64,000 nt of DNA from Acidobacteriaceae bacterium KBS 83 (GCA_000381585.1 KB906736.1:592789-656788); one strand, 5' to 3'; numbered from the stretch's first letter, positions 9,735-19,816 are shown. The notes: generated from the letters alone by a model not told the origin. Numbers and translations are program-made.

Positions 9735-12700
9735 ATGCGGAAAGCAAGACTTTTGGGGCTATCTCTTCTTGCGATGACAATGGTGGGTCTTGGCCATGCG
9801 CAAAGCACCAATGCAGGTGACATCCGGGGCACGGTGACCGACCCGACGGGCGCGTTGGTCCCAGACGTTACGGTAACGGTGATGAACATCGAGACTGGGG
9901 TGTCGAAGGACTTCGTCACTAATCACGATGGCTTGTATGACACCTCGTCGATCGTCACAGGCCGCTACCAGATCACTTTCACGAAGAATGGCTTCAACAA
10001 GCTTGTTCGCGGCCCGGTCACAATCCAAGTTGGATTTACCGCAGTGAACGCCGAGTTGAAGGTGGGCTCCACGGCTCAGGAAGTGGTGGTGAGTTCCAAC
10101 GTTCCCTTGCTTCAGACCGAATCAGGGCAGCAAGAAACGACCCTGGAAGCGAAATCCATGGCGCAGTTGCCGAACGTCGGGACCGATTGGCAAAACTTCA
10201 CCATCCTGCTGCCCGGGACTTCGGGCACTCCTTCCAGCGAAACCGGCAGCCCTGCAAACCCGGGGCAATTTGTAGCTGCGAATGGGAACCTGCCCTACAA
10301 CGCCACACTCGCCGACGGGTCCGTGACTACATTGCCGTCGAGCAGCAACTCGGATGCCTCTACGTTTGAGACGGTGGCCGAAGTAGAAGTCAGTACCTCA
10401 AGCTTCTCCGCCCAGTATGGTATCGGCGGCTATATCTTCAACCAGATCAGCAAGAGCGGCACCGACCAATTTCATGGTGCGGTATATGAATATTTTCAGA
10501 ACGATGCGCTCAATGCAAAAGATTACGGCTTTGGCGAGCCGGTAACAGTTCCCTACCTTCGCTATAACAACTTTGGCGGAGCGATCGGCGGCCCCATTCT
10601 GAAGAAGAAGATGTTCTTCTACTTCAACTTCGAAAAGCTCTACAATAACGGTTCAAGCACTGGATTCCTTACTGTTCCGACCGAGGCCGAACTCAACGGC
10701 GATTTCACCGGGCAGGCGACGATCTACGATCCGACTACCCAGGTGATTACACAGACGCCGGATGGTCCTGTTGTCACGCGGCGGTCGTTTGCGGATGAGT
10801 ATGGCAACGGAAACAAGATTCCGGCAAATTTAATCGATCCGGTTGCAAAAGGCATTCAGTCCTATTACCCGAAACCCAACGTCGCCGGCAATCAGTTTCA
10901 GGGTACGACCATAAACAACTACTACTACAATGCCAAGAATTCCAGCCCGTTTACAAAATATTTCGGCCGGCTGGATTGGGACATTACGGCTACGAACAGG
11001 CTGACAATCTCCGACACGCAGCGTGACAGCCCAGCGGTTCAAAACCAATGGGACATTTGCCCTATTGGCTGCGATAACGTCGACACCGACAGTAACAACT
11101 CGCAAATCACAGACGTATGGAATATTAGCCCCACGACGGTGAACGAAGCCAGAGTGGGTTTCACTGACCAGCTTAACTACTATGTCGACTCCACTTTGAA
11201 CCAGGGATTTCCGGCGAAGCTGGGATGGCAATTTGCCAAGGCGGATCAGTTTCCAACCATAAATGGCATAAATGGCAATTGCTGTTTCGCTCTTGCTCCC
11301 AACGTCAATGCCGTCCAAAAGGAAATGGTCTTCGATATTTCCGATGTCATCACTCTGATCCGCGGCAAACATATTCTTCACTTCGGTGGTGAGTTGTTGA
11401 TCTACCGCACGGATACGACGACCTGGGGCAACATCAACGCTGGAACATTCGACTTCACAGGCGCTTATACGCAATCCACTGTAGGCGACAGCACGACAGG
11501 TCTCGGATATGCCGATTTTCTGTTAGGGCAGTCGCAGAGTTGGAACGCATTTGTCGCTCCGGAATACGGACCCCGGGCCAAGAACCCACAAATGTTCATT
11601 CAGGATGACTTCAAAATACGACCGAATCTGACATTGAATCTGGGGCTGCGTTATCAGATTGAGCAGGGATGGAAGGAAGTCAAGAACAACATCAGCGCCT
11701 TCGATCCGACCGTCGTGAATCCAGCGACCGGTACCGGTGGCGCGCTTTGGTACGCGTCCACGCACGCGAATGGCCGCAGGTCCCTTCAGGCCAGCGCCTT
11801 CGATACCTTTCTGCCTCGTGTGGGATTCTCCTGGCTACCCCATCCGGACACGACGCTTCGCGGCGGCTTTGGCATCTTTGCTTATCGATGGAGTCTCGAT
11901 ACCTATGGAACCGGAATGGGAACTGCAATTCAGTTTCAGGGGAACGCGACGGACCAGACGAACGGAATTTCTCCCGTTGTCGCCCTCTCGTCCAACGGTT
12001 CGGCTCTTCCCTATATAGGACCTACAACCGATCCCGCAGCATTGAACGGGCAGAGCGCGGTTTACAACAAGTACCACACGCCGGTTCCCGAGATTTACCA
12101 GTGGAACCTGGCGCTTCAGCGCGAGTTTGGCGCGAATACGGTGGCAGAGATTGCCTACGTGGCCAGCCACGCCCACAATCTCAGTTTCCCGGTGGATATC
12201 AACCAGGTGCCGGAAGACAAGCTGGGTCCGAATGACAGTCCTTCCGCGTTGCCGTATCCGATCTATCAAAGTATTACAGGAGATACGTTTAACGGTCTTT
12301 CCAATTACAACTCGTTGCAGGCTTCGATCAGCAGACGTTTTGCATCCGGGCTCAGCATGAATTTCAACTACACTTGGTCTCACTTCTTGGACGATCAAGA
12401 CTCCTCTGGTTATGGAGGCGCTGCGGGAACACAGACCGTTCAGAGATCGTACGATCCATCTGCGAGCTATGGCGCTTCCAATTTCGATGTGCGCAACGCT
12501 TTCAAGGGAAGAGTTGTCTATGAGCTACCCTTTGGCAAAGGCAAAATGTTCCTGAACAACAGCAGTTTCCTTAATGCGGTGATCGGCGGCTGGCAGGCTT
12601 CCGGCACGATGCTTTTTTCAACCGGCTTCCCATTCACCCCCACCGTTAGCGGCAGCAATAACTCGTTTTCTCAGGCGGGGGACTGGTATCCGAATCAGGT

Positions 12701-13052
12701 CGGTAACCCCAGACCTAGTCATCGCAGCATCGATCAGTGGTTCGACCCCTCCGCATACACCCTTCCCGCGCCGGGGACCTTTGGGAATATGAGGAGGAAC
12801 AGCGTTTACAGCCCTGGAATCAACTTGGTGAATCTCTCAGCCGGCAAGAGCTTCGCGCTCAGCGATCGAATTAACTTGCAGATCCGCGCCGACGCGGTGA
12901 ACGCATTCAACCATCCGAGCTTTGGCCAGCCGAATTTTGCCCTAGAACCAGGCGGGCCACCCGACAACCCGTTTCTCGGTTCGCCAACAAATATTACTTC
13001 CCTGACCGTGCACGGCCGAACGATGCAACTCAATGGACGGATATCGTTCTAA
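9735..13052 (+). CDS. Oar-like TonB-dependent receptor with carboxypeptidase-regulatory-like domain
   Basis: A 1105-residue outer-membrane receptor. ATG 9735 has GGGAGG six bases upstream and opens a signal peptide ending GLGHAQ. Residues about 27-110 form a carboxypeptidase-regulatory-like beta-sandwich (GDIRGTVTDPTGALVPDVTVTV). A plug region follows (about 120-230, with STSSFSAQYGIGGYIFNQISKSG), then a long beta-barrel ending in an aromatic residue (NGRISF) as expected for BAM-assembled barrels. Acidobacteria use large expanded sets of these receptors for uptake of oligosaccharides and other large solutes. It lies downstream of a LacI-type operator and directly before a secreted sugar-active enzyme, NagB and a sugar importer, so a carbohydrate ligand is the best inference. 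Confidence 0.9.
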   Translation: MRKARLLGLSLLAMTMVGLGHAQSTNAGDIRGTVTDPTGALVPDVTVTVMNIETGVSKDFVTNHDGLYDTSSIVTGRYQITFTKNGFNKLVRGPVTIQVGFTAVNAELKVGSTAQEVVVSSNVPLLQTESGQQETTLEAKSMAQLPNVGTDWQNFTILLPGTSGTPSSETGSPANPGQFVAANGNLPYNATLADGSVTTLPSSSNSDASTFETVAEVEVSTSSFSAQYGIGGYIFNQISKSGTDQFHGAVYEYFQNDALNAKDYGFGEPVTVPYLRYNNFGGAIGGPILKKKMFFYFNFEKLYNNGSSTGFLTVPTEAELNGDFTGQATIYDPTTQVITQTPDGPVVTRRSFADEYGNGNKIPANLIDPVAKGIQSYYPKPNVAGNQFQGTTINNYYYNAKNSSPFTKYFGRLDWDITATNRLTISDTQRDSPAVQNQWDICPIGCDNVDTDSNNSQITDVWNISPTTVNEARVGFTDQLNYYVDSTLNQGFPAKLGWQFAKADQFPTINGINGNCCFALAPNVNAVQKEMVFDISDVITLIRGKHILHFGGELLIYRTDTTTWGNINAGTFDFTGAYTQSTVGDSTTGLGYADFLLGQSQSWNAFVAPEYGPRAKNPQMFIQDDFKIRPNLTLNLGLRYQIEQGWKEVKNNISAFDPTVVNPATGTGGALWYASTHANGRRSLQASAFDTFLPRVGFSWLPHPDTTLRGGFGIFAYRWSLDTYGTGMGTAIQFQGNATDQTNGISPVVALSSNGSALPYIGPTTDPAALNGQSAVYNKYHTPVPEIYQWNLALQREFGANTVAEIAYVASHAHNLSFPVDINQVPEDKLGPNDSPSALPYPIYQSITGDTFNGLSNYNSLQASISRRFASGLSMNFNYTWSHFLDDQDSSGYGGAAGTQTVQRSYDPSASYGASNFDVRNAFKGRVVYELPFGKGKMFLNNSSFLNAVIGGWQASGTMLFSTGFPFTPTVSGSNNSFSQAGDWYPNQVGNPRPSHRSIDQWFDPSAYTLPAPGTFGNMRRNSVYSPGINLVNLSAGKSFALSDRINLQIRADAVNAFNHPSFGQPNFALEPGGPPDNPFLGSPTNITSLTVHGRTMQLNGRISF

Positions 13053-13103
13053 CTCGGGCTCACAGGTAGCTGCCGAAGTCGGCATTGGGTATGAGGGGAC
13101 GGC

Positions 13104-15278
13104 ATGGTATGGCGGACGAGCTTTGAATTCGTAGTGATCTGTACTGCCATCGGCGCTCTGTCCCCTTCTCCTGCGGTCGTGGCGCAGAAGATTGTGGTCG
13201 ATGCCACGCCGTCGCACATAGTCAACGCATTCAGCCCCATCCGCGCATTGGGTGCAGGCGTGGACAGGTTGCGAGCGGGTGAGGGCGCTCCGGAAATAGA
13301 CCGCGAACGCATCACCAAGGAAGAAGTCGAGAGAAACACAGATACACTGCTATCCGGTCCCATCCTCAAGGAGATTCTTGGAGCGGGATGGCAACCCGTG
13401 ACCTACAGGCAGAACACAGAACTGCAGATCGAGGCATGGCATTGGAACCCGCACGGTGTCTGGAGCAATCCACAAAAACAGGATGGCTACTTCACCGGGA
13501 GTGCAGAGCCCACCGAGACAATCCACCACTCATGGTCTTATCCGCTGCCGCATCGAGGCAATACCCAAGGTGACGGCGACGGCTGGTCTCGTCTGACGGA
13601 TGGCGACCCCAATAGCTACTGGAAGAGTAACCCGTATCTGACGAACTCCTTCACCGGCGAGGACGATGCATTGCACCCTCAATGGATATTGATTGACCTG
13701 GGCAAGAAAATGGACATTGACGCAATACGGATTGCGTGGGCCAATCCGTATGCCGAAGATTACGCGGTTCAGTTCTGGACCGGAGAATTAGAACCCTTCT
13801 ATCAAGGAACAACCAAGGGCACATGGCAGACTTTCCCGAAAGGTTCCGTTGTCGCCGCTACGGGCGGCAGGACAACATTGAAGCTTATTGATTGGAAGAT
13901 TCCCGTCCAGTACATGCGTATCTGGATGACGAGATCGTCCGGCACCTGCGACACGCACGGCCCAACAGATAAACGCGATTGCGCCGGATATGCTGTCAGC
14001 GAACTCTATGCGGGAGCCCTGTCCGCTGACGGCAAGTTTATTGATGTCATTCAGCATGTTCCGAGTCGCGCACAGACGATAACCTGGGCGTCGTCGGTAG
14101 ATCCCTGGCACAGCGCATCCGATCTTGACGTGCCGAAGGGAGACCAGATCGGATTCGATCTCTTCTTCAACAGCGGAATCACTCGTGGGCTACCCGCCAT
14201 GGTGCCGATCGCTATGTTATATGGCGCACCCGAAGACGCCGCCAATGAGATCGCTTATCTATATAAGCAGCACTATCCGATATCCCATATTGAAATGGGA
14301 GAAGAGCCGGACGGGCAACGCATGCTTCCTGAGGACTATGGCGCCCTGTACCTACAATTTGCTGCTGCAATTCATCGGCTTGTTCCAGATGCAAAGCTGG
14401 GAGGACCATCCTTTGAAGGAACGCTTGGCGATGTCGAAGTCTGGCCAGATGCAAATGGGCAGGCCTCTTTTCTGGGTCGATTTCTAGCCTACTTAAAAGC
14501 CCACAACCGATTGAATGACTTTACATTCTTTTGTTTTGAACACTATCCCCCCAGCGCTTCCTGGAATGATTTATATCTAGAGCCGAGCTTTGTAAGTCAC
14601 ATTGTCCAGGTCTGGAAAGACGACGGCCTACCGCCCGACATTCCGTTTTTCATGACGGAGGGCAACATGGAGAACTATGGCGCAACACCGGACATCAAAA
14701 AGGGACTTTGGCTCGCCGACTACGTTGGGTCAATGATGACGGCGGGCGCCAGCGGTACTTTCTATTTTCACTACATACCCACGCCAGGCCGCCCCGGTCC
14801 CCTCCTTATGATCGATAAGGACTATCGCGTGGTTGGACACACGTCGCAATATCTCGCTGCTCAAATGATTGCCAGGAACTGGGTTCAGCCTGTCGACGCA
14901 ACGCATCAACTGTTCAGGGCATCAAGCGACATCATGGATGCATCCGGGAATATACTAGTCACCGCCTATCCGATGAAGCGGCCGGACGGGAGTTGGTCCG
15001 TCATGCTTGTGAACAGGGATCGTGACCACGACCACGCTGTACGAGTAATTTTTCGCAATTTGGAAATCCGACAGGATAGCTGCTTTTCCGGTCCGGTTGT
15101 CCAGACTACCTTGGGGCCGGCCCAGTATCAGTGGCATCCGGGCGGAGAAATGGGACACACAGAGCCCGATGGCACCCCCTTAAGTTCAACAATAGACGGC
15201 GCCGCAGATACACTCTATCGGCTACCTAAGGCATCCCTTACGGTGCTCCGTGGAAATGTCGACTCTGCTGGACAGTAG
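13104..15278 (+). CDS. Secreted discoidin (F5/8 type C) domain glycosidase-like protein
   Basis: 724 residues with a signal peptide (cleavage near VVAQ) and GAGGGG upstream of ATG 13104. An N-terminal segment (residues 28-130) with YRQNTELQIEAWHWNP precedes an inserted discoidin-like sugar-binding domain at about 150-310 (DGDPNSYWKSNPYL, HPQWILIDLG, YMRIWMTRSSGTCDTHG). The following region looks like a clan GH-A TIM barrel: EMGEEPDGQ (Glu400/Glu401) fits the acid/base position on strand 4 and FMTEGN (Glu519) fits the nucleophile on strand 7. The C-terminus is a beta-rich domain ending ASLTVLRG. The enzymatic assignment is inference; databases tend to label such proteins only as discoidin-domain proteins. 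A broken paralogue lies at 6969-9120. Confidence 0.75.
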   Translation: MVWRTSFEFVVICTAIGALSPSPAVVAQKIVVDATPSHIVNAFSPIRALGAGVDRLRAGEGAPEIDRERITKEEVERNTDTLLSGPILKEILGAGWQPVTYRQNTELQIEAWHWNPHGVWSNPQKQDGYFTGSAEPTETIHHSWSYPLPHRGNTQGDGDGWSRLTDGDPNSYWKSNPYLTNSFTGEDDALHPQWILIDLGKKMDIDAIRIAWANPYAEDYAVQFWTGELEPFYQGTTKGTWQTFPKGSVVAATGGRTTLKLIDWKIPVQYMRIWMTRSSGTCDTHGPTDKRDCAGYAVSELYAGALSADGKFIDVIQHVPSRAQTITWASSVDPWHSASDLDVPKGDQIGFDLFFNSGITRGLPAMVPIAMLYGAPEDAANEIAYLYKQHYPISHIEMGEEPDGQRMLPEDYGALYLQFAAAIHRLVPDAKLGGPSFEGTLGDVEVWPDANGQASFLGRFLAYLKAHNRLNDFTFFCFEHYPPSASWNDLYLEPSFVSHIVQVWKDDGLPPDIPFFMTEGNMENYGATPDIKKGLWLADYVGSMMTAGASGTFYFHYIPTPGRPGPLLMIDKDYRVVGHTSQYLAAQMIARNWVQPVDATHQLFRASSDIMDASGNILVTAYPMKRPDGSWSVMLVNRDRDHDHAVRVIFRNLEIRQDSCFSGPVVQTTLGPAQYQWHPGGEMGHTEPDGTPLSSTIDGAADTLYRLPKASLTVLRGNVDSAGQ

Positions 15279-15389
15279 TAACCATGGTAGGACAACTTAA
15301 CACTCTCTGTCGGCACTTGCCTTGTAAGCCAATTGGACAGTGTTGGTCGCCAGACGAGTTGTGATCTTAGAAAGTGGAGCTAAAGCGAG

Positions 15390-16136
15390 ATGAAGTTAAA
15401 GATATACGATGACAAGCAATCGCTCAGCCAAGCGGCTGCCGAACAGGCGGCTACCGCCATTCGCAAAGCGATCGTTGATCATGGCCGTGCCCGTGTCGTT
15501 GCAGCCACCGCTGCCTCCCAGATCCTTTTTCTCGAGGAATTGACGCGGAAAGACGGCATCGACTGGAGCCAAGTTGAGGTCTTTCACCTTGATGAGTATG
15601 TCGGGCTGCCTATGACGCATCCCGGCAGCTTTCGCAAAATGCTATTAGAGAGCCTGATCCAAAAAACAGGAGTCCAGAAATATCATTTGCTCGATGGCGA
15701 TAGAAATCTTGCCGAGGTTCTTGAGCGAGTTGGTCAGGCGATCGCATCCGCGCCTATCGATATTGCATTCCTCGGCGTTGGAGAGAACGGTCATATTGCC
15801 TTCAACGACCCGCCCGCCGACTTTGATATTGAGGATCCTTATCTGATCGTCGATCTGGACCAGGCATGCCGACAGCAGCAGGTTGGCGAGGCCTGGTTTT
15901 CGGATATTTCACAGGTGCCGGAACAGGCGATCTCCATGTCAGTACGCCAGATTTTGAAGGCGAAAGAACTTCTCGCCGTCGTGCCAGACACACGCAAGGC
16001 GCGGGCAGTGAAAGCTTGCTTCGAAGGTGAGGTCAGCCCGATGGCTCCCGCTTCCGTTTTGCGCACACATCCCAATGCCACAATCTATCTCGATAGGAAT
16101 TCCGCCTCACTGCTGAATCCGGTTTCACAGAACTGA
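15390..16136 (+). CDS. nagB: Glucosamine-6-phosphate deaminase family protein
   Basis: 248 residues of the NagB/SugarP_isomerase family, converting glucosamine-6-phosphate to fructose-6-phosphate and ammonia in the cytoplasm. Visible motifs are HLDEYVGL (Asp68-Glu69, the catalytic Asp72 region of E. coli NagB) and [17 protein letters not shown] (His135, the ring-opening His). In this motif Asn133 replaces E. coli Asp141 and Asp140 replaces Glu148, a pattern I recall from a NagB-like subfamily, so activity on a related amino sugar phosphate is possible. The stop overlaps the next start (TGATG), which couples it to the MFS importer and suggests it handles the sugar brought in by that carrier. 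Confidence 0.85.
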   Translation: MKLKIYDDKQSLSQAAAEQAATAIRKAIVDHGRARVVAATAASQILFLEELTRKDGIDWSQVEVFHLDEYVGLPMTHPGSFRKMLLESLIQKTGVQKYHLLDGDRNLAEVLERVGQAIASAPIDIAFLGVGENGHIAFNDPPADFDIEDPYLIVDLDQACRQQQVGEAWFSDISQVPEQAISMSVRQILKAKELLAVVPDTRKARAVKACFEGEVSPMAPASVLRTHPNATIYLDRNSASLLNPVSQN

Positions 16137-17431
16137 TGCCGCGTAGCATTCCCCACTTGCGCTGGTGGATTGGCGGTATCCTCCTTGCTTCCACGGTAAT
16201 CAATTACATCGACCGCCAGACCCTTTCATTACTTGCCCCATATCTCAAGCAGGACTATCACTGGAGCAACAGCGATTACGCCAACATTGTCGTCGCATTT
16301 CGGGTCGCCTATTCCATAGGGCAAGCCATATTCGGCCGGCTGATAGACCGCATAGGCGCCCGGCGCGGCCTGAGTCTCACGGTTGCCTGCTATTCAGCGA
16401 TCTCTATGCTGACGCCCTTATCGAACGGGCTGCGCTCGTTTGCCATCTTCCGTTTTCTACTGGGAGCCGCAGAGTCGCCAAATTGGCCTGCGGCAACCAA
16501 GGTGGTTTCGCAATGGTTCCCGAAACACGAGCGAGGACTCGCCACCGCCCTCTTTGACAGTGGTTCTTCGATTGGCGGTGCCGTAGCTCCCTTTATCGTG
16601 CTTGACATTTACTTCCAATGGGGGTGGCGCCCTGCATTCGTCGTACCCGGTGCAGCAGGACTAGTTTGGCTCATTGTGTGGCAGCGGTTCTATCATCCGC
16701 CTGCGTCGCACCCGCGCATCAGTGCTGAAGAACTTAAGCTCGTCACTGCGGAGAGCGAAGACTCTTCGCAGCCGCACCACCGGATCTCCCTTGCATGGCA
16801 TGATCTGCTAAGACTTCCGCAAACATGGGGAACGATGTTGGCCCGACTCTTCACCGATCCGGTATTCTTTTTTGTCGCTGATTGGTTTCCGATTTACCTG
16901 GTTGCGAAAGGCATAGAGCTCAAGAGCGGACTCGTTGCGGTCTGGGTACCATTCATTGCAGCAGACCTGGGCAACTTTTTGGGTGGAGGCGTGTCGGGTC
17001 AGCTTATCAAGCGTGGATGGACAGTAGGTGCTGCGCGCAAAGCAGTCATCATTTTCGGCGGGATCGGCGTCACGGCTCTTATACCGACAATCTTCACCAA
17101 TAAGCTCTGGGTCATCGCGATTCTCTTTGGATTCGCGACATTCTCCTATGCAGCCTTTTCGACCATGGCAAACGTATTGCCATCTGACCTTTTTGGTGAC
17201 GAATCGGTAGCATCTGTAAGCGGCCTCGGCGGATCTGCCGCAGGCCTTGGCACCATCGTCGCATTTGAACTCATCGGTCATTTCTCTGATGCTCGCCACG
17301 CCGATGCAATCCACTCCTTTGATCCGATCATCCTCGTCGCCGCCCTAGTCCCATTCGTTGGCATGATCCTCGTTTTGCTCCTGGTGCGCAACACCGATGC
17401 GACAGACCGGGGACTTGTCCGACGTATTTGA
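16136..17431 (+). CDS. MFS sugar-acid/sugar importer (anion:cation symporter type, ExuT-like)
   Basis: 431 residues with twelve predicted membrane segments. The start overlaps the nagB stop. Features of the ACS family include YIDRQTLSLLAPYL at the end of TM1, FGRLIDRIGARRG in loop 2-3 and a tail region with SGLGGSAAGLG. Members carry hexuronates, galactonate and other small sugar acids, but the pairing with NagB suggests an amino sugar here. The gene ends the plus-strand carbohydrate run; a symmetrical hairpin follows at 17457-17472. Confidence 0.85.
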   Translation: MPRSIPHLRWWIGGILLASTVINYIDRQTLSLLAPYLKQDYHWSNSDYANIVVAFRVAYSIGQAIFGRLIDRIGARRGLSLTVACYSAISMLTPLSNGLRSFAIFRFLLGAAESPNWPAATKVVSQWFPKHERGLATALFDSGSSIGGAVAPFIVLDIYFQWGWRPAFVVPGAAGLVWLIVWQRFYHPPASHPRISAEELKLVTAESEDSSQPHHRISLAWHDLLRLPQTWGTMLARLFTDPVFFFVADWFPIYLVAKGIELKSGLVAVWVPFIAADLGNFLGGGVSGQLIKRGWTVGAARKAVIIFGGIGVTALIPTIFTNKLWVIAILFGFATFSYAAFSTMANVLPSDLFGDESVASVSGLGGSAAGLGTIVAFELIGHFSDARHADAIHSFDPIILVAALVPFVGMILVLLLVRNTDATDRGLVRRI

Positions 17432-17456
17432 TCCGCAGCTGCACGATTGATAGTAA

Positions 17457-17472
17457 GACGCCAACCGGCGTC
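17457..17472. terminator. Hairpin between convergent genes
   Basis: A perfect 6-bp stem with 4-base loop (GACGCC aacc GGCGTC) sits between the MFS stop and the stop of the minus-strand isomerase-like gene, followed on the plus strand by GCTTCTTGTT. The placement fits a shared bidirectional terminator. Confidence 0.4.
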
Positions 17473-17490
17473 GCTTCTTGTTCCAGGTCT

Positions 17491-18357
17491 TTATCCCACC
17501 TGCAAGCGACGAAGGTAGGGAACGCTGGCCTTCATCAATGGTAAGTCCATCTCAACGAAGTAGTTCTTGATACCACCTGTCTTTGCCGCCGTGAATATTT
17601 TGTTCCATTCGAGAGTACCTTCACCGACCGGAACTATCTTTCGAGTCTTCGCTGACCAACCCTGAACATGCATGGAGATAAAGCGGCCCGGATATTTGGT
17701 GAAGTATTGGGTGGCATCGTAGCCTTCGCTTATGGTGGAGACCTGGAACTGGAATTTGACGAATTTCGGATTGAGAAGTTGAAAGAGCAAGTCGTAGGTC
17801 CGCTTGCCATCGACCTTCGTAAGCTCGAAGTCTTCATTGTGGAGGCCCTGGACTATCCCGGCCGAGGCCGCTCGCTCGCCGATTCGGTTGTATTCGTCGG
17901 CCGCCCGTTTCACGTCATCCAAGGTGGGACTCTTCGGGCCGTCCAGACTAGGAATAATCATTTGAGTCAAGCCTAGGTCTTTTGCCCAGGCGATGCGGTC
18001 GTCCTGATTCTTCCTCAGTTCGTCTATTGAGAAGTGGCTGCTGACGCAGGTGAGGCCCTCATCGTGGATGATTCCTCGAATTTCAGAGCCTTTGAATTTG
18101 CTGAGACCGGCGAACCCGGAGTCAGCATAGCCCACCGGCGAACACAGCTCTATTGACTGGAATCCGGCTGCAGCAAGCATCTTCAATGTGCTGCGGAAGT
18201 CTTTGGCGATCATGGCTCGTACCGGCCATGTCTCACATCCGATGGGCAGGCCAAGGGGATTCGCATGAAGGATGCGACTCCCTGTCGACAGTACCGCGCA
18301 CAATGCTGCGCTTGATGAGGTCCCCTTGATAAATTGTCTCCTTGAAATTGGGGGCAT
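17491..18357 (-). CDS. Tat-exported sugar phosphate isomerase/epimerase-like TIM barrel protein
   Basis: 288 residues. The N-terminus SRRQFIKGTSSSAALCAVLS is a twin-arginine signal, so the protein is folded before export. The remainder resembles the xylose-isomerase-like TIM barrel (AP endonuclease 2 family), with FQSIELCSPVGY, a helix start WAKDLGLTQMIIPS, and VEMDLPLMKASV at the end. GGAGG lies just upstream of ATG 18357. Such exported members are frequent in Acidobacteria and Planctomycetes near carbohydrate genes, with mostly unknown substrates. It converges with the carbohydrate locus and may belong to it functionally. Confidence 0.8.
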   Translation of the reverse strand: MPPISRRQFIKGTSSSAALCAVLSTGSRILHANPLGLPIGCETWPVRAMIAKDFRSTLKMLAAAGFQSIELCSPVGYADSGFAGLSKFKGSEIRGIIHDEGLTCVSSHFSIDELRKNQDDRIAWAKDLGLTQMIIPSLDGPKSPTLDDVKRAADEYNRIGERAASAGIVQGLHNEDFELTKVDGKRTYDLLFQLLNPKFVKFQFQVSTISEGYDATQYFTKYPGRFISMHVQGWSAKTRKIVPVGEGTLEWNKIFTAAKTGGIKNYFVEMDLPLMKASVPYLRRLQVG

Positions 18358-18674
18358 TCTTGCCTCCTCCGGTAAGTTTGGAATTCATCTTAAACAACCA
18401 CAGGACCGGGAGCGTACACGTTGGCGACAATAAGGGCAAACTTGACTGTCAGTCTTTCGAAACTTCAGGAATCTAATGTTGAGAGCGTCCCCGCCCATCG
18501 CCAAACGTATTTATCGGTTTCTGCGCTCTAGCAGTGTCGTAAGTGACCCGCATTGAGGCCGCCCCGTAGATTTGCGGTCTGGACGCTCAATTCTGATCAC
18601 CGTAAACAAAAAACATCCGTGCGTCGACTCGCAGTATCAACAATAGGAACCGATTTCTCCTCCGGGGTGCTCGC
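18358..18674. other. Intergenic region between divergent genes
   Basis: About 317 bases with no gene that I can support. It separates the minus-strand isomerase-like gene from the plus-strand aminotransferase and must hold both promoters; no clear operator was seen. Confidence 0.5.
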
Positions 18675-19799
18675 ATGCAATTCAAGCCCTTCCTGCTCGA
18701 TGCCTGGCTCGAGCAGTACGAACACGTCACGGAATTCAACCTCGCCGCGAGCACCGGTCCGGTCTGGAGCGTCAGCGACATTCTCGCACTCGCCGACCAC
18801 GGAACGCAGCACCGTTTTCTGAACCACGAGCTGGTCTACAGTCGCCCCGCCGGCGCCGACAGGCTTCGTGAGGCGATCGCAGAAATGCAGCAGGTGCAGG
18901 TCGAAGCCGTGCAAATCGTGGCCGGCGCATCCGAGGCGCTCCTGGTCCTGATGTGGCTGGCAGCCGAACCCGGCGCGAACGTAATCCTCCCTCAACCAGG
19001 ATTCACTACCTTTTCCGCGCTCCCGGAATCTCTTGGAGTGGAAACTCGCTTCTATCGCGTGCGGCGCGAGAACGGCTTCCGCATCGATCCCGACGAGATC
19101 AAGCGGCTCGCCGACTCCAAGACCAAACTCATCCTGCTCAACAGCCCGCATAACCCCACCGGCGCGACCATCGGCGATAACGAAATGGAAGCCTTGCACG
19201 ACTTCACCGCCGAGCGCGGCATCCAGCTGGTGAGTGACGAGGTTTACCATCCCATCTACCACGGAAATTCAACGAGATCTGCGGCGCGGCTGCCGCACGC
19301 GACCGTGATCGCCGACCTGTCGAAGGCATTTTCAATCGCCGGCGTGCGCACGGGATGGATGATCGAACATGACGCCCGGCGCCGCCAGCAATACTGGACC
19401 GCGCGCGCCTACTTCTCGATCTCGAACACCACAATAGGAGAAATTCTTTCGGAGATCGCAATCCGTAAACGTGAGACAGTGCTTGGCAAGACGCAGGCAG
19501 CCGCCACCCGAAATCTCGGGCTTCTCGAGCGCTTCATGTCGGACCATCGTGACGTACTCGGCTGGATTTCGCCCCAAGGCGGCATGACCGCATTCCCCTG
19601 GCTGGTGAGCGGGGAGAACGCACGCCCGTTCTGCCAAGCCGCCACCAAACATGGAATCCTGCTCGCTCCCGGCGATTGCTTCGACTCCCCCTCGCACTTT
19701 CGCTTGGGCTTCGCCAAGGTGGGAGACGATTTCCCCAGGGCGCTCGATCGCTTCGGAACATTCGTAAAGAGCTGGTCTGCGAAGATGGTCACGGCATGA
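18675..19799 (+). CDS. PLP-dependent aminotransferase, class I/II
   Basis: 374 residues of fold-type I. Landmarks are NSPHNPTGATI in the large domain, VSDEVYHPIYHG (cofactor Asp and Tyr), and DLSKAFSIAGVRTGW with Lys217 as the Schiff-base lysine. The C-terminal Arg that binds substrate carboxylate is probably in FRLGFAK. ATG 18675 is preceded by GGGGTG. The specific substrate is not clear; it lacks close resemblance to AspC or HisC and stands alone on its strand. The following gene converges on it. Confidence 0.8.
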   Translation: MQFKPFLLDAWLEQYEHVTEFNLAASTGPVWSVSDILALADHGTQHRFLNHELVYSRPAGADRLREAIAEMQQVQVEAVQIVAGASEALLVLMWLAAEPGANVILPQPGFTTFSALPESLGVETRFYRVRRENGFRIDPDEIKRLADSKTKLILLNSPHNPTGATIGDNEMEALHDFTAERGIQLVSDEVYHPIYHGNSTRSAARLPHATVIADLSKAFSIAGVRTGWMIEHDARRRQQYWTARAYFSISNTTIGEILSEIAIRKRETVLGKTQAAATRNLGLLERFMSDHRDVLGWISPQGGMTAFPWLVSGENARPFCQAATKHGILLAPGDCFDSPSHFRLGFAKVGDDFPRALDRFGTFVKSWSAKMVTA

Positions 19800-19804
19800 A
19801 GTCA

Positions 19805-19816
19805 TAGGTCGACCTA
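19805..19816. repeat. Perfect 12-bp palindrome
   Basis: TAGGTCGACCTA lies seven bases after the aminotransferase stop, between convergent genes. It has no loop and no T tract. It may be a protein-binding site or chance. Confidence 0.2.
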
